Shown: positions 1 to 7,906, counted from the first letter of the stretch. The stretch is DNA of 16,785 nucleotides from JAAUQA01 sp036351435 (GCA_036351435.1 JAZBPA010000146.1:1-16785), one strand, 5' to 3'. Numbers and translations are program-made. Notes: generated from the sequence alone by a model not told the origin.

Positions 1-2518
1 AGTCAACGCCGTATCCCGGTGGCAAAAGCTCGGCGGCGGTTTTTTCGAGAAAGCTCAGAGCCTCATCCAAAGTGCGGGCGCTCATGCCGGAGAGCTTGAC
101 GGCATTGAGTTGTTGAAAGCGGTTGAGCGAGCGTGGCACGACAGCGTGCTCAATATGCGCAACTGCCGACAGCGGTATCATTTGGTCGCCGGGACCGGCA
201 ATGTAGATATTACGCAATTGTTCGCTGTTGAGGCGATCAACTCGTTTAAGCTGCGGAATGACCTTGTAACTGCGGCCGGCCATGTTGAATCGGTTGACGA
301 AGTCGCCGCCCATCGCGGCGGCCAGATCGGTGCCAACCTGAGCTAGGCTAACTCCCAGGGTCGCCAGCTTGGGGCGGTCGAAGACCACCGTCGCCTGCGG
401 CTGGTCAAACTTCATATCAATGTCGGGCGGAAAGAAAAACAGCCCGCTCTGCGCCGCCTTCTCCTGGATTTGCTGAGCGAACTCAAGCAATCGCTTGGGA
501 TCGGCTGTCGACGTGATGACAAATTCTATGGGGAAGTTGCTACCGCCAGGTAATGCCGGCGGGGTAGTAGCAAACATCTGAATACCCGGAATCTTTGACA
601 GTTTAGCCTGCACTTCCGGCAGGATTTCCGTCACCGTACGGGTACGCTCGGCCCATGGCTTCACCACTACGCCACCAAAACCGTCGGCGCCTAATGTCGC
701 GCCCACCGAAGGCGGGAACATTAGCTGGAAGGTCAGTGCAGCTTCCGGAATTTGCAACATTACCTCCTCGGAGGCTGCGGCATAGATCGCATTCTGATCA
801 CTGGTTGCGTTAGCTGCGGTGTTAATGATGCCGAACAGAACACTCTGGTCTTCTGTCGGGGCCAACTCCTTGGGCGAGAACATGAACATCGGCACGGTGC
901 ACAGACTCACCACAACCCACACCAGATACACCGCCGGGCGCGATTTGAGCGTACCGCCCAGCGCATGGCCGTAAGCATTGCGCAGATTGTCAAAACGCCG
1001 GTTGAGCCAACCAGTAAGGCCGCGTTCCTCATCTTGCGCACTGCGTAGCAGATTCGCCGCCATCATCGGCGACAGCGTCAGCGCGACGATGCCGGAGATG
1101 GCCACCGCGCCTGCCAGAGTGAAGGCAAACTCACGGAACAGCGCACCGGTCAAGCCGCCTTGCAGACCGATCGGCACGTACACGGCGATCAGCGTGACGG
1201 TCATGGCAATGATCGGCCCCACCAGTTCGCGCGCGCCGAGCAGGGCGGCTTCGCGTGGCGTGCGGCCTTCGCGCAGATGCCGTTCGACGTTCTCGACCAC
1301 GACGATGGCGTCGTCGACAACCAAACCGACCGACAATACGATGGCGAGCAGGGTGAGCAGGTTCAACGTGAAGCCGAACAGCTGCATCAAAAAAATACCG
1401 CCAATCAGCGATACCGGGATCGCCAATACCGGCACCAGCACTGAGCGCACCGAGCCCAGGAATAAGAAGATCACCACGATCACGATGAGCAACGTGTCGA
1501 TCAGCGTGATGGTCACTTCGTGGATGGCATCGCTAACGTACTCGGAAGCATCGTAGCCGATGCTGGCTTCGAGTCCCGTCGGTAGATCGCGCTGGATCTG
1601 GGAGAGTTCCACGCGAACCCCCTCCATGACATCAATGATGTTGGCGTTTGGTTGGGGAAACACGCCGGCGAATACCGCGGTCTGCCCCGAGTAGCGCACC
1701 AGCGTGTCGTAGTCCTCAGCCCCCAATTCAACGTCGGCAATGTCCCGCAGCTGCACGATGGTGTCGTCCTTCCGGTAGACAACCAGTTGCCGAAACTCCT
1801 CGGCACTATGCACATCGGTGTTCGCCGCAAGATTGACCTGGACTAGCGCGCCTTTGGTACTGCCGATGGCGGCCAGATAATTGTTGGCGGCCAACGCTTC
1901 GCGAACTTGTGCGGCGCTGATATGCAACGCTGCCATGCGTTCGGGTTTCAGCCAGATACGCATGGCGAAGGTACGCGCGCCGAAAATTTCGATTCGTTGC
2001 ACGCCCGTGACCGCAGCCAACCGGGGTTGTATCACTCGGGTGAGGTAGTCGGTGATCTGTTCCTGCGACAAGATACTGGATGAGAAGCTGAGATACGCCG
2101 CAGCAAATTCCGAATCCGCCGATTGCACACTGATAGCCGGCACCTCTGCTTCCGCAGGCAGGTTGTTTCGCACCTGGTCAACCTTGGAGCTAATATCGGC
2201 CAGCGCCTTGGTTGAGTCATAGTTGAGCTTGAGCCGGGCAGTGATGATCGAGATACCCTGCAGGCTCTTGGATTCTACGTAATCGATGCCTTCCGCCGCG
2301 CCAACGGCTCGCTCCAGTGGGGCCGTAATAAACCCACGCACCAGTTCCGCGCTGGCACCGACGTACACAGTCGAGATCTGCACCATGGCGTTCTCACTGC
2401 GCGGATATTGACGCACACTCAGCGAATTCCATGCCTGCAGGCCGGCGATGACGATCACTATATTGACGACAATGGCCAGTACCGGGCGGCGAATGAAGAG
2501 ATCGGTGAAGCTGTTCAT
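1..2518 (-). CDS. RND efflux transporter permease (AcrB/MexB-like), C-terminus cut by window edge
   Basis: Proton-driven inner-membrane pump subunit of a tripartite exporter, working with the adaptor encoded just upstream. I read an uninterrupted frame of about 839 codons from ATG at 2518 to the window edge; the family is usually about 1030-1050 residues, so roughly the last 200 are missing. Visible features are a typical start (MNSFTDLFIRRPVLAIVV) with TM1, and a central membrane block with GLVVDDAIVVVENVERHL. Its paired Asp residues (about 402-403) match the AcrB proton-relay pair D407/D408. The window-edge segment TAAELLPPGYGVD matches AcrB-type porter-domain sequence. The start lies 11 bp after the adaptor stop with an AAGG-like ribosome site overlapping it, so the genes are probably co-translated. 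The relay lysine lies off the window. The drug or substrate cannot be inferred. Confidence 0.93.
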   Translation of the reverse strand, partial: MNSFTDLFIRRPVLAIVVNIVIVIAGLQAWNSLSVRQYPRSENAMVQISTVYVGASAELVRGFITAPLERAVGAAEGIDYVESKSLQGISIITARLKLNYDSTKALADISSKVDQVRNNLPAEAEVPAISVQSADSEFAAAYLSFSSSILSQEQITDYLTRVIQPRLAAVTGVQRIEIFGARTFAMRIWLKPERMAALHISAAQVREALAANNYLAAIGSTKGALVQVNLAANTDVHSAEEFRQLVVYRKDDTIVQLRDIADVELGAEDYDTLVRYSGQTAVFAGVFPQPNANIIDVMEGVRVELSQIQRDLPTGLEASIGYDASEYVSDAIHEVTITLIDTLLIVIVVIFLFLGSVRSVLVPVLAIPVSLIGGIFLMQLFGFTLNLLTLLAIVLSVGLVVDDAIVVVENVERHLREGRTPREAALLGARELVGPIIAMTVTLIAVYVPIGLQGGLTGALFREFAFTLAGAVAISGIVALTLSPMMAANLLRSAQDEERGLTGWLNRRFDNLRNAYGHALGGTLKSRPAVYLVWVVVSLCTVPMFMFSPKELAPTEDQSVLFGIINTAANATSDQNAIYAAASEEVMLQIPEAALTFQLMFPPSVGATLGADGFGGVVVKPWAERTRTVTEILPEVQAKLSKIPGIQMFATTPPALPGGSNFPIEFVITSTADPKRLLEFAQQIQEKAAQSGLFFFPPDIDMKFDQPQATVVFDRPKLATLGVSLAQVGTDLAAAMGGDFVNRFNMAGRSYKVIPQLKRVDRLNSEQLRNIYIAGPGDQMIPLSAVAHIEHAVVPRSLNRFQQLNAVKLSGMSARTLDEALSFLEKTAAELLPPGYGVD

Positions 2519-2529
2519 AGCGGTTCGCC

Positions 2530-3666
2530 TTAGCTGTCGGCGGGTTGCGGATTGAGCTTAGGCATCGGCGCGAGTGTGTTGTCGATCACCACTGCCATGC
2601 CCGAACGCAGCTTGAACACGCCAGTGGTTACCACGGTTTCACCAGGCTTCAGACCGTCGACTACTTCGACAAAATCGCCGCGTGTTCTGCCCAGGCGCAC
2701 GAACTGCTGACGCAGCATGCGTTCGGTTTCACCGCTTTGCTCATTCTGCTGCTCTTCGATGACGAACACCGAGTCACCGTAGGGCGCGTATAGCACCGCA
2801 GTCGCTGCGATAGCCAACACGGCTTGCTTATCCGGCAGCACTACTTCGACAGTGGCGAACATGCCGGCCCGCAATTTTTCTTCGGCATTCCCGATCAACG
2901 CCTGCACGCGCACATTGCGGGTCACCGGATCGACTTCGGGGCTCACTGCAGTAATCTGCCCGGCAAAGATATCACCCGGTGCTGCATCAGCGGTCAGACG
3001 CACTTGCATGCCGTTACGCAACAACGGGATATGCTGCTGCGGCACCGAGAAATCAACATGGATCGGGTCCAGCGTCTGCAGCGAGACGATGGGGTCGCCT
3101 TCGCTCAGGATTTGACCGAGGTTGACCTGCCGTAGGGCCAGACGGCCTGCAAACGGTGCGCGGATTGTTTTTTTCGCGATCAGGGTGCGGATATTTTCGA
3201 CTTGGGCCAACGCCTCCTTGGCCTGGGCATCAGCAGTGTCGATATCAGCCCGCGAGACCAGTTTACGCGCGCTCAGGTCGCGCGTTCGCGTGAGGTTGGC
3301 TTTGGCCAAAGCAGCGGCCGCCTCAGCCGAAGCAAGCTGAGCCTCCTCGCTGGAAGTATCAAGCTGCACCAGCACGTCGCCTGCGTTCACTGCCATGCCG
3401 GATTCGAACCCAATGCGCGTGATCCTACCAACAATCTCCGCGCCTACCATCACCCCTTGCACCGCTGAAAGGGTACCAATAGCGGATATCGACTGCTCCC
3501 ATTGATCGGCACGAATCGTCATGGCAGTAACTGTTTCCGGTGGCAGCACCATATTGGTGCCAGCCTCGGTCATGGCCGCGAATTGACCCAACTTGGCGTA
3601 AACAATGGCGCCAACTACAATGGTGACGCCCAGGACAGTCAACAATAGTTTTTTCAGCATGTTCAT
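2530..3666 (-). CDS. RND efflux periplasmic adaptor (membrane fusion protein, AcrA/MexA family)
   Basis: Periplasmic adaptor that links the RND pump to an outer-membrane channel; 378 residues, normal for the family. An N-terminal membrane segment (about residues 5-25) has no lipobox cysteine, so it is probably anchored by that helix rather than by lipid. Two lipoyl half-motifs are visible: VGRITRIGFESGMAVNAGD (about 79-97) and RAPFAGRLALRQVNLGQ (about 169-185). They flank an Ala/Glu-rich alpha-hairpin (about 105-165). A beta-barrel follows (DPIHVDFSVPQQ from about 200; SPEVDPVTRNVRVQA about 242-256; LRAGMFATVEV about 265-275). It is first in the operon and 11 bp before the pump gene. No strong Shine-Dalgarno precedes the ATG; the ATG two codons in is an alternative start. 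No TolC-like gene is in view. Confidence 0.93.
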   Translation of the reverse strand: MNMLKKLLLTVLGVTIVVGAIVYAKLGQFAAMTEAGTNMVLPPETVTAMTIRADQWEQSISAIGTLSAVQGVMVGAEIVGRITRIGFESGMAVNAGDVLVQLDTSSEEAQLASAEAAAALAKANLTRTRDLSARKLVSRADIDTADAQAKEALAQVENIRTLIAKKTIRAPFAGRLALRQVNLGQILSEGDPIVSLQTLDPIHVDFSVPQQHIPLLRNGMQVRLTADAAPGDIFAGQITAVSPEVDPVTRNVRVQALIGNAEEKLRAGMFATVEVVLPDKQAVLAIAATAVLYAPYGDSVFVIEEQQNEQSGETERMLRQQFVRLGRTRGDFVEVVDGLKPGETVVTTGVFKLRSGMAVVIDNTLAPMPKLNPQPADS

Positions 3667-3987
3667 ATTACGCCGGGAGATTCATCAATACCGGCTCTCA
3701 GAATACAACGCCTTGGGGTCCGAGTCTTTCTAATGATTATGAGTGTTGACTTCAGGATACGGTTGCAATCAGCAGTTAATTAGTTTGAATGATACCTCTA
3801 ACGAAGGGTTGGCAATGGCTATTTCAAAATCTGCAAATAATCATCGGTGATTATGCAAGAGGTTATGTTTCGTACTTATGTCACAGGACGTGTGGTTTGT
3901 TTCCAATGTTTCAAGGCAACAGGCGAGAAGCTCTTGGACTGAAATGGTGCATCTCGCCCGAATTAACGCATACTCTCACCTAAATCT
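3667..3987. other. Non-coding stretch upstream of the efflux operon
   Basis: About 320 bases between the efflux adaptor and the VOC gene. The only open frame of note (64 codons, plus strand, 3789-3983) has no ribosome site, no recognisable domain and a composition unlike its neighbours, so I treat it as chance. The stretch contains the dyad listed at 3837-3854 and should hold the efflux operon promoter, but no convincing -35/-10 pair was found on the minus strand. Confidence 0.6.
3837..3854. promoter_or_regulatory. Inverted repeat, possible operator upstream of efflux operon
   Basis: Perfect 7-bp arms ATAATCA and TGATTAT around TCGG. The dyad can be extended by TGC (3832-3834) and GCA (3855-3857) if an AA bulge is allowed. 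It lies about 170 bp upstream of the adaptor start. A second copy of the half-sequence TGATTATG is at 3734-3741, closer to the gene. Size and symmetry suit a dimeric repressor, but no regulator gene is adjacent, so an operator role is inference. Confidence 0.3.
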
Positions 3988-4401
3988 TCATGATTCCAGA
4001 TTAATCATCCACGACACACCGAAGCGGTCGGTGACCATGCCGAAGCGGGGCGACCAGAAGGTTTCGGCCAATGGCATTTGCACCTGTCCGCCTTCCGCCA
4101 AGGCAGCAAAGAACCGATCGGCCTGCTCACTATCCGTGACCGAGATTGATAATGAAAAACCATTGAAACCCTGCCGCTCAGCGGGACACCCATCGGAAAC
4201 CATCACCGTGCTATCACCGATACGCAGGCTTGCATGCATAATTTTGTTGTCCCAGTCGGGCGGAATCATATCCGGGGGCGTCGGGTCGGGACTCTCCTTG
4301 AAACGCATGAGCATCTCCACTTCGGCGCCCAGCGCGCCACGATAGAATTCGATGGCCTCTTCGCAGCTGCCGCTGAAAAACAGATAGGCTTGGATTTGCA
4401 T
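3988..4401 (-). CDS. PhnB/YjdN-like VOC family protein
   Basis: 137-residue single VOC-fold (glyoxalase/bleomycin-resistance superfamily) protein. The N-terminus IQAYLFFSGSCEEAIEFYRGALGAE and the ending WSPRFGMVTDRFGVSWMIN are typical of the PhnB/YjdN subgroup, whose members are often annotated 3-demethylubiquinone-9 3-methyltransferase-like. No substrate is established for most of these, so I assign only the fold family. The start is well supported: GAGGAG at 4410-4415 lies 8 bp before the ATG. The gene stands alone, opposite in orientation to the RAYT on its right, and has no operon partner. Confidence 0.85.
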   Translation of the reverse strand: MQIQAYLFFSGSCEEAIEFYRGALGAEVEMLMRFKESPDPTPPDMIPPDWDNKIMHASLRIGDSTVMVSDGCPAERQGFNGFSLSISVTDSEQADRFFAALAEGGQVQMPLAETFWSPRFGMVTDRFGVSWMINLES

Positions 4402-4601
4402 GACATCTTCTCCTCAGATTTTGGAATCAATGGTTGCGGACCATGTGAATGTCTATTCATAGTCGATCGGAAAGATAAGAAATCGACACGGCGAACATTT
4501 TTTTCGGATCGAAAAGAAATATATGCTTGATCGCATGTAACCCGGCTGGTTCGTGGAAAGCTCGCTGACATTACCTAGTCGAACGAACCCGGTGCAAAAA
4601 A

Positions 4602-4613
4602 GGGTCGGGTCTT
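4602..4613 (+). repeat. Left terminal inverted sequence of the RAYT module
   Basis: GGGTCGGGTCTT, matching 11 of 12 bases with the reverse complement of the right-hand copy at 5518-5529. It sits 33 bp before the RAYT start codon and next to the proposed -35 box. It also contains a tandem GGGTC-GGGTC. A short stem ACCCG (4587-4591) with CGGGT (4606-4610) can form over it. Confidence 0.6.
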
Positions 4614-4639
4614 GTATTGAAATGTAGTCATATTATACT
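4612..4639 (+). promoter_or_regulatory. Candidate sigma-70 promoter of the RAYT gene
   Basis: TTGTAT (4612-4617), a 16-bp spacer, then TATACT (4634-4639). The -10 is a good match and the -35 is poor (3 of 6). The -10 ends 7 bp before the ATG at 4647, so a start about 7 bases downstream would give a leaderless or nearly leaderless mRNA. That agrees with the lack of any Shine-Dalgarno there. The -35 overlaps the last bases of the terminal inverted sequence. Confidence 0.45.
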
Positions 4640-4646
4640 GCGAATC

Positions 4647-5498
4647 ATGTCAAGACCATTACGAATAGAATTACCCGGCGGTTTTTATCATGTCACTTCA
4701 CGCGGAGATCGGCGTGACGACATTTTCCTGGATGATGACGACCGCCTGCTCTGGCTGGACACGTTCAGTAATGTCTGCGAACGTTTCAACTGGATTTGTC
4801 ATGCCTACTGCCTGATGGGTAATCACTATCACATTGTGATTGAGACAGTGGATGGCAATCTTTCCAAAGGCATGCGCCAGCTCAACGGTGTGTATACCCA
4901 ACAGTTTAATCGCAGACACGCACGGATAGGCCATGTCTTTCAAGGTCGCTACAAAGGGATTCTGGTGCAAAAGGATGCTTATCTGTTGGAGCTCAATCGG
5001 TATGTGGTATTGAATCCAGTGCGCACCCAGTGGGTCGATGATCCTTATGATTGGCCCTGGAGTAGTTATCGCGTTGTGATTGGTGAGACAGACTGCCCGG
5101 TTTGGTTAAGCCGAAATGAATTGTTAAAGCTGTTTAGTTGGCGACGCAAACCCGCGATCGCTCGCTACCGGGAATTCGTGCAGGCGGGCATCGGTGCTCC
5201 GCGCATCTGGGATGCATTGAAAAACCAAATTTATTTGGGTGACGAAAAGTTTGTCGAGCAGATGCAGCAATCGATACTCTTCAATAGCAATCTCGACGAA
5301 GTACCCAGTGTGCAGCATCGCCCGGTAGCAAAATCTGTAGACCATTACGTCAACCACTTCAAAAATCCCAAGGAAGGTATGGCGCGGGCTCATCTGGAAG
5401 GACGGCACACCCTTAAAGAAGTTGGACAACACTTTGAAGTGCACTACTCGACGGTCAGTCGGGCGGTTAAAGCATTCGAAGCGAAAGCGAAAAAATGA
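4647..5498 (+). CDS. REP-associated tyrosine transposase (RAYT, Y1_Tnp / IS200-like HUH enzyme)
   Basis: Single-strand-specific HUH transposase relative, 283 residues from the ATG at 4647. Residues visible: N-terminal SRPLRIELPGGFYHVTSRG; the HUH pair in CLMGNHYHIVIET (H60, H62); the likely catalytic tyrosine Y83 in NGVYTQQFNRR; then GHVFQGRYKGI and the family signature WPWSSYR (about 136-142). Residues about 255-277 (TLKEVGQHFEVHYSTVSRAVK) look like a helix-turn-helix, an extension beyond the minimal HUH domain. The frame also opens at a TTG (4617), but the family starts at MSRPLR, and the region before it looks like promoter. No disruption is visible. It is flanked by inverted sequences at 4602-4613 and 5518-5529 and converges on the next gene. 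RAYTs are usually single-copy and domesticated; mobility here is not shown. Confidence 0.92.
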   Translation: MSRPLRIELPGGFYHVTSRGDRRDDIFLDDDDRLLWLDTFSNVCERFNWICHAYCLMGNHYHIVIETVDGNLSKGMRQLNGVYTQQFNRRHARIGHVFQGRYKGILVQKDAYLLELNRYVVLNPVRTQWVDDPYDWPWSSYRVVIGETDCPVWLSRNELLKLFSWRRKPAIARYREFVQAGIGAPRIWDALKNQIYLGDEKFVEQMQQSILFNSNLDEVPSVQHRPVAKSVDHYVNHFKNPKEGMARAHLEGRHTLKEVGQHFEVHYSTVSRAVKAFEAKAKK

Positions 5499-5517
5499 TT
5501 GTTTGATGTTTCCTAGA

Positions 5518-5529
5518 AAGACCTGACCC
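5518..5529 (-). repeat. Right terminal inverted sequence of the RAYT module
   Basis: On plus this reads AAGACCTGACCC, followed by one more C at 5530. Its reverse complement GGGTCAGGTCTT differs from the left copy at one position. It begins 19 bp after the RAYT stop and ends just before the stop of the converging nuclease-fold gene. Confidence 0.6.
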
Positions 5530-5534
5530 CATTG

Positions 5535-6464
5535 TTATAGTGTTAATCTAACCCAAACCGGATCGTGGTCGCTGGCTTGTTGTTTTGGAGGACTGTCGCT
5601 GTTGACATGGGGAACGCGAACAAACGCGTTACGCTGCAGACTGCTGCTCACTAACACATGATCCAAGGTCTGGGGACGTTGACCGGAGCGATGGGTATAG
5701 CGGGTTTTCTTGGGGATGGTCTCTAAAACGTTATGCAGCAGATCCCCTTTAAGCAGATCAAGGGTTTTGGAACCGGTTACATCGTTCATATCCCCCAATA
5801 TGACTACCCTGCCCTGAGGATCATGGCTTAGCAGCTCCGCAGCGAACTGGTGAATCAGTTGGGCTTGAACATGACGCTGCTTTTTGGTGTATTCCCGCTC
5901 GCGGCGTTCCGACGAACGCATTGACTTGAGATGACAAACGATCACGAACAGTGGTTTCTCGCTAACCTGGAATTCAACGGCCAACGCTTTCCGGCTGGGC
6001 ACCCAGTGCCGTTGAGGATCGCCGGCAAATGCGGGGTGTTGGGCAGCGACTCGACCAGGATTCAGGCTGAGTGCAGGAGACTCTCCAAAACGCTCAATGC
6101 CTACGCTATCCTGCGGACCCGCTTGTCCCAATCGCTGCAGGTCCACACGCTGCGGATTGAATAATAGCCCGACCCGGATATTAGACCCCGCCTCCCCGCC
6201 TTCTTGGCCGGCCAACGGCGGAATTTCACAATACGCATAATCCGGCCCTCCCGCGGCGGTGATGGCTAGGGTCAACTTTTGATAGGTTGCATCAGCGGGT
6301 ACCGGCCTCTCATCATCGGGTGCAGTAACGGCTTTGATCTCCTGTACTGCCAGAATGTCGGGGTCGGCCAAATCATCATGGATAATTGTCGCCAGCTGTG
6401 CCAGCCGCTCGGGCCGAGCCTCCGAACCCAGATTGCGGAGGTTAAACGTGGAAAGGGTTAACAT
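5535..6464 (-). CDS. Endonuclease/exonuclease/phosphatase-fold protein
   Basis: Metal-dependent phosphoesterase of the EEP (DNase I-like) superfamily, 309 residues from the ATG at 6464. The catalytic landmarks appear in order: TFNLRNLG (Asn about 8), ILAVQEIK (Glu about 42), VIVCHLKSM (His about 178), VVILGDMND (Asp/Asn about 225/227), TLDHVLVSS (about 267-275) and ASDHDPVWV (Asp-His about 299-300). The catalytic set therefore appears complete. The open frame extends 11 codons upstream to 6497, but family homology begins at MLTLSTFN, and no ribosome site is clear for either start. There is no signal peptide, so a cytoplasmic enzyme is likely. Substrate (nucleic acid, lipid or other) cannot be told. 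It is divergent from the membrane-protein gene and converges with the RAYT. Confidence 0.85.
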   Translation of the reverse strand: MLTLSTFNLRNLGSEARPERLAQLATIIHDDLADPDILAVQEIKAVTAPDDERPVPADATYQKLTLAITAAGGPDYAYCEIPPLAGQEGGEAGSNIRVGLLFNPQRVDLQRLGQAGPQDSVGIERFGESPALSLNPGRVAAQHPAFAGDPQRHWVPSRKALAVEFQVSEKPLFVIVCHLKSMRSSERREREYTKKQRHVQAQLIHQFAAELLSHDPQGRVVILGDMNDVTGSKTLDLLKGDLLHNVLETIPKKTRYTHRSGQRPQTLDHVLVSSSLQRNAFVRVPHVNSDSPPKQQASDHDPVWVRLTL

Positions 6465-6503
6465 TTTACTTGTCACTTTATCTGTGCCGATTATCATCGA
6501 TTT

Positions 6504-7247
6504 ATGACGCTATCGAAGCAACGCGCCATTATTAACATCCAATGGGCTCTGTTTGTCTTATTGGCTCTGCTCACCGCCCTTTTCCTAGCATGGCAGCTGT
6601 TAGCCAAGCTAGATTTCCTGTATCCGCTCTGGTATGAGTATCTGGATATTGAACACACCATCGCGGTTTACGGCCCTCAAAATCGCAATCGCGATCATTT
6701 CGAAACCACTACCCAGGCTGAGCGGATCAGGCTGTTTGCAGCGCTTGTGTCGGCTATTCACCATCAGGCCGATGGATTAGAAACGCTGGTTTATCACACC
6801 CCGGATGGGCGACCCATCGCACCGCTGCTGACAGTCCCCGAGATCGTTCACTTGCAAGATGTTACCCGCTTAGTCGAGGTCGGGATAACAGCCGGTTGGG
6901 TGGCTATGCTGAGCGGATTAGCTTTGATCGTTCTGCTGCGTAAGCAGAACTTAATAATGCCGGCGATCACAACATTGTTACTGTCGATAACTGCTGCCAT
7001 GGCAGCAGTTGCCCTACTGATTGTATTGATCGGACCGGTCAAAGTGTTCTACGGGTTGCATACCTGGATTTTTCCGCCCGATCATCCTTGGTTTTTCTAT
7101 TATCAGGATTCCCTCATGACCACGTTGATGAAGGCGCCAGACATTTTTGCCTGCATCACCCTGGCGTGGGCCATTCTGAGCGTATTATGCCTGCTGGGAA
7201 TTTTCCTAATGACTCGCCATATTCTGTTATTTCAACAACACCGATAA
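6504..7247 (+). CDS. Four-helix membrane protein, DUF1461-like
   Basis: 247-residue protein with predicted membrane helices at about 13-35, 127-146, 152-176 and 212-237, and a soluble loop of about 90 residues between the first two. Two segments resemble the DUF1461 family of integral membrane proteins: VPEIVHLQDVTRL (about 111-123), and the aromatic FYGLHTWIFPPDHPWFFYYQDSL spread over about 182-204. The family has no established function and I assign none. The start lies 39 bp from the divergent nuclease-fold gene and lacks a clear Shine-Dalgarno. The PaaI-type thioesterase follows after 44 bp on the same strand and may be co-transcribed. Confidence 0.75.
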   Translation: MTLSKQRAIINIQWALFVLLALLTALFLAWQLLAKLDFLYPLWYEYLDIEHTIAVYGPQNRNRDHFETTTQAERIRLFAALVSAIHHQADGLETLVYHTPDGRPIAPLLTVPEIVHLQDVTRLVEVGITAGWVAMLSGLALIVLLRKQNLIMPAITTLLLSITAAMAAVALLIVLIGPVKVFYGLHTWIFPPDHPWFFYYQDSLMTTLMKAPDIFACITLAWAILSVLCLLGIFLMTRHILLFQQHR

Positions 7248-7291
7248 ACGATGACAGACTCGCGTGGGAAACTGAATCATGCTGTTCGCTT

Positions 7292-7804
7292 ATGAATGAC
7301 AAACCATCGCGCACTCGCACTGTTACTTGGGAAGACCCCGCACTCAGCACCAAGGCAGGTCGTTCATTAACCGGGTTAGATTATCTCACCGCAGTAAAAA
7401 ACGGCAAGCTACCGATTTCACCATTTGGCCGATTGCTGGATTACCGTATTCTCGAGGTGCGGCCCGGTTATGCGGTACTCGAACTGGAGCCAGAGGAGTA
7501 TCACTGCAACCCAACCGGTCGGGTGCATGGCGGAGTTGCCAGCAGCCTATTGGATTCGGCGATGGGCTGCGCCGTGCAAGCCACCTTGGAACGCGGAGTG
7601 GGTTATGCGACCTTGGAGATCAAGGTCAACTTTGTGCACCCTCTGGCTAATCAAATACCTCGTGTGCGCTGCGAAGCCAAAACGCTGCATATCGGTAGCC
7701 GGATTATTACGGTTGAAGGGAAAATCTGTGATGAACAGGGTAAGTTGTATGCTCACGGCACGGCCACGTTTATGTTGTTTCAACCTGAAGGGCGGGCGCG
7801 TTAA
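7292..7804 (+). CDS. PaaI-family hotdog thioesterase
   Basis: 170-residue acyl-CoA thioesterase of the PaaI/YbgC-type hotdog fold. The active-site block NPTGRVHGGVASSLLDSAMG (about 73-92) carries Asn73, the HGG turn at 79-81 and Asp88, corresponding to the Asn, His-Gly and Asp of PaaI. The hotdog strands KVNFVHPL and GKLYAHGTATFMLF follow. The frame is open much further upstream (to 7088), but that part overlaps the preceding membrane-protein gene by 160 bp and has no family resemblance, so the ATG at 7292 is chosen. No good ribosome site is visible. The substrate acyl-CoA is unknown; no phenylacetate genes are nearby. Confidence 0.88.
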   Translation: MNDKPSRTRTVTWEDPALSTKAGRSLTGLDYLTAVKNGKLPISPFGRLLDYRILEVRPGYAVLELEPEEYHCNPTGRVHGGVASSLLDSAMGCAVQATLERGVGYATLEIKVNFVHPLANQIPRVRCEAKTLHIGSRIITVEGKICDEQGKLYAHGTATFMLFQPEGRAR

Positions 7805-7881
7805 ATAATCTTGCAGAACTTCTATGCCACTGATCGACTTCAAACTGCGACATCAGGACTTTTAGTCAGCGAAGCACCAAT

Positions 7882-7906
7882 GAGACGGCAGTTCATCTAC
7901 CGTCCC
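7882..7906 (-). terminator. Weak hairpin between thioesterase and ppa
   Basis: On minus, GGGACGG pairs with CCGTCTC (one G-U) around an 11-base loop, beginning 15 bp after the ppa stop. No U-tract follows, so it is not a standard intrinsic terminator. It is the only stem seen in this 117-bp convergent gap. Confidence 0.25.

Noticed and set aside
978..1556. Long plus-strand frame opposite the RND pump gene
   Set aside because: Low-complexity Arg/Ser/Thr-rich translation is the typical antisense shadow of a GC-rich coding frame; the minus frame encodes a clear RND protein.
3789..3983. 64-codon plus-strand frame in the gap upstream of the VOC gene
   Set aside because: No ribosome site, no recognisable domain, biased toward chance composition; better read as upstream regulatory DNA.
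4617..4646. TTG start giving ten extra residues on the RAYT
   Set aside because: Family proteins begin at MSRPLR, and this stretch holds the -10 box; the TTG is not preceded by a ribosome site.
7088..7291. Upstream extension of the thioesterase frame
   Set aside because: Overlaps the membrane-protein gene by 160 bp and encodes no family-like sequence; the hotdog homology starts after the ATG at 7292.
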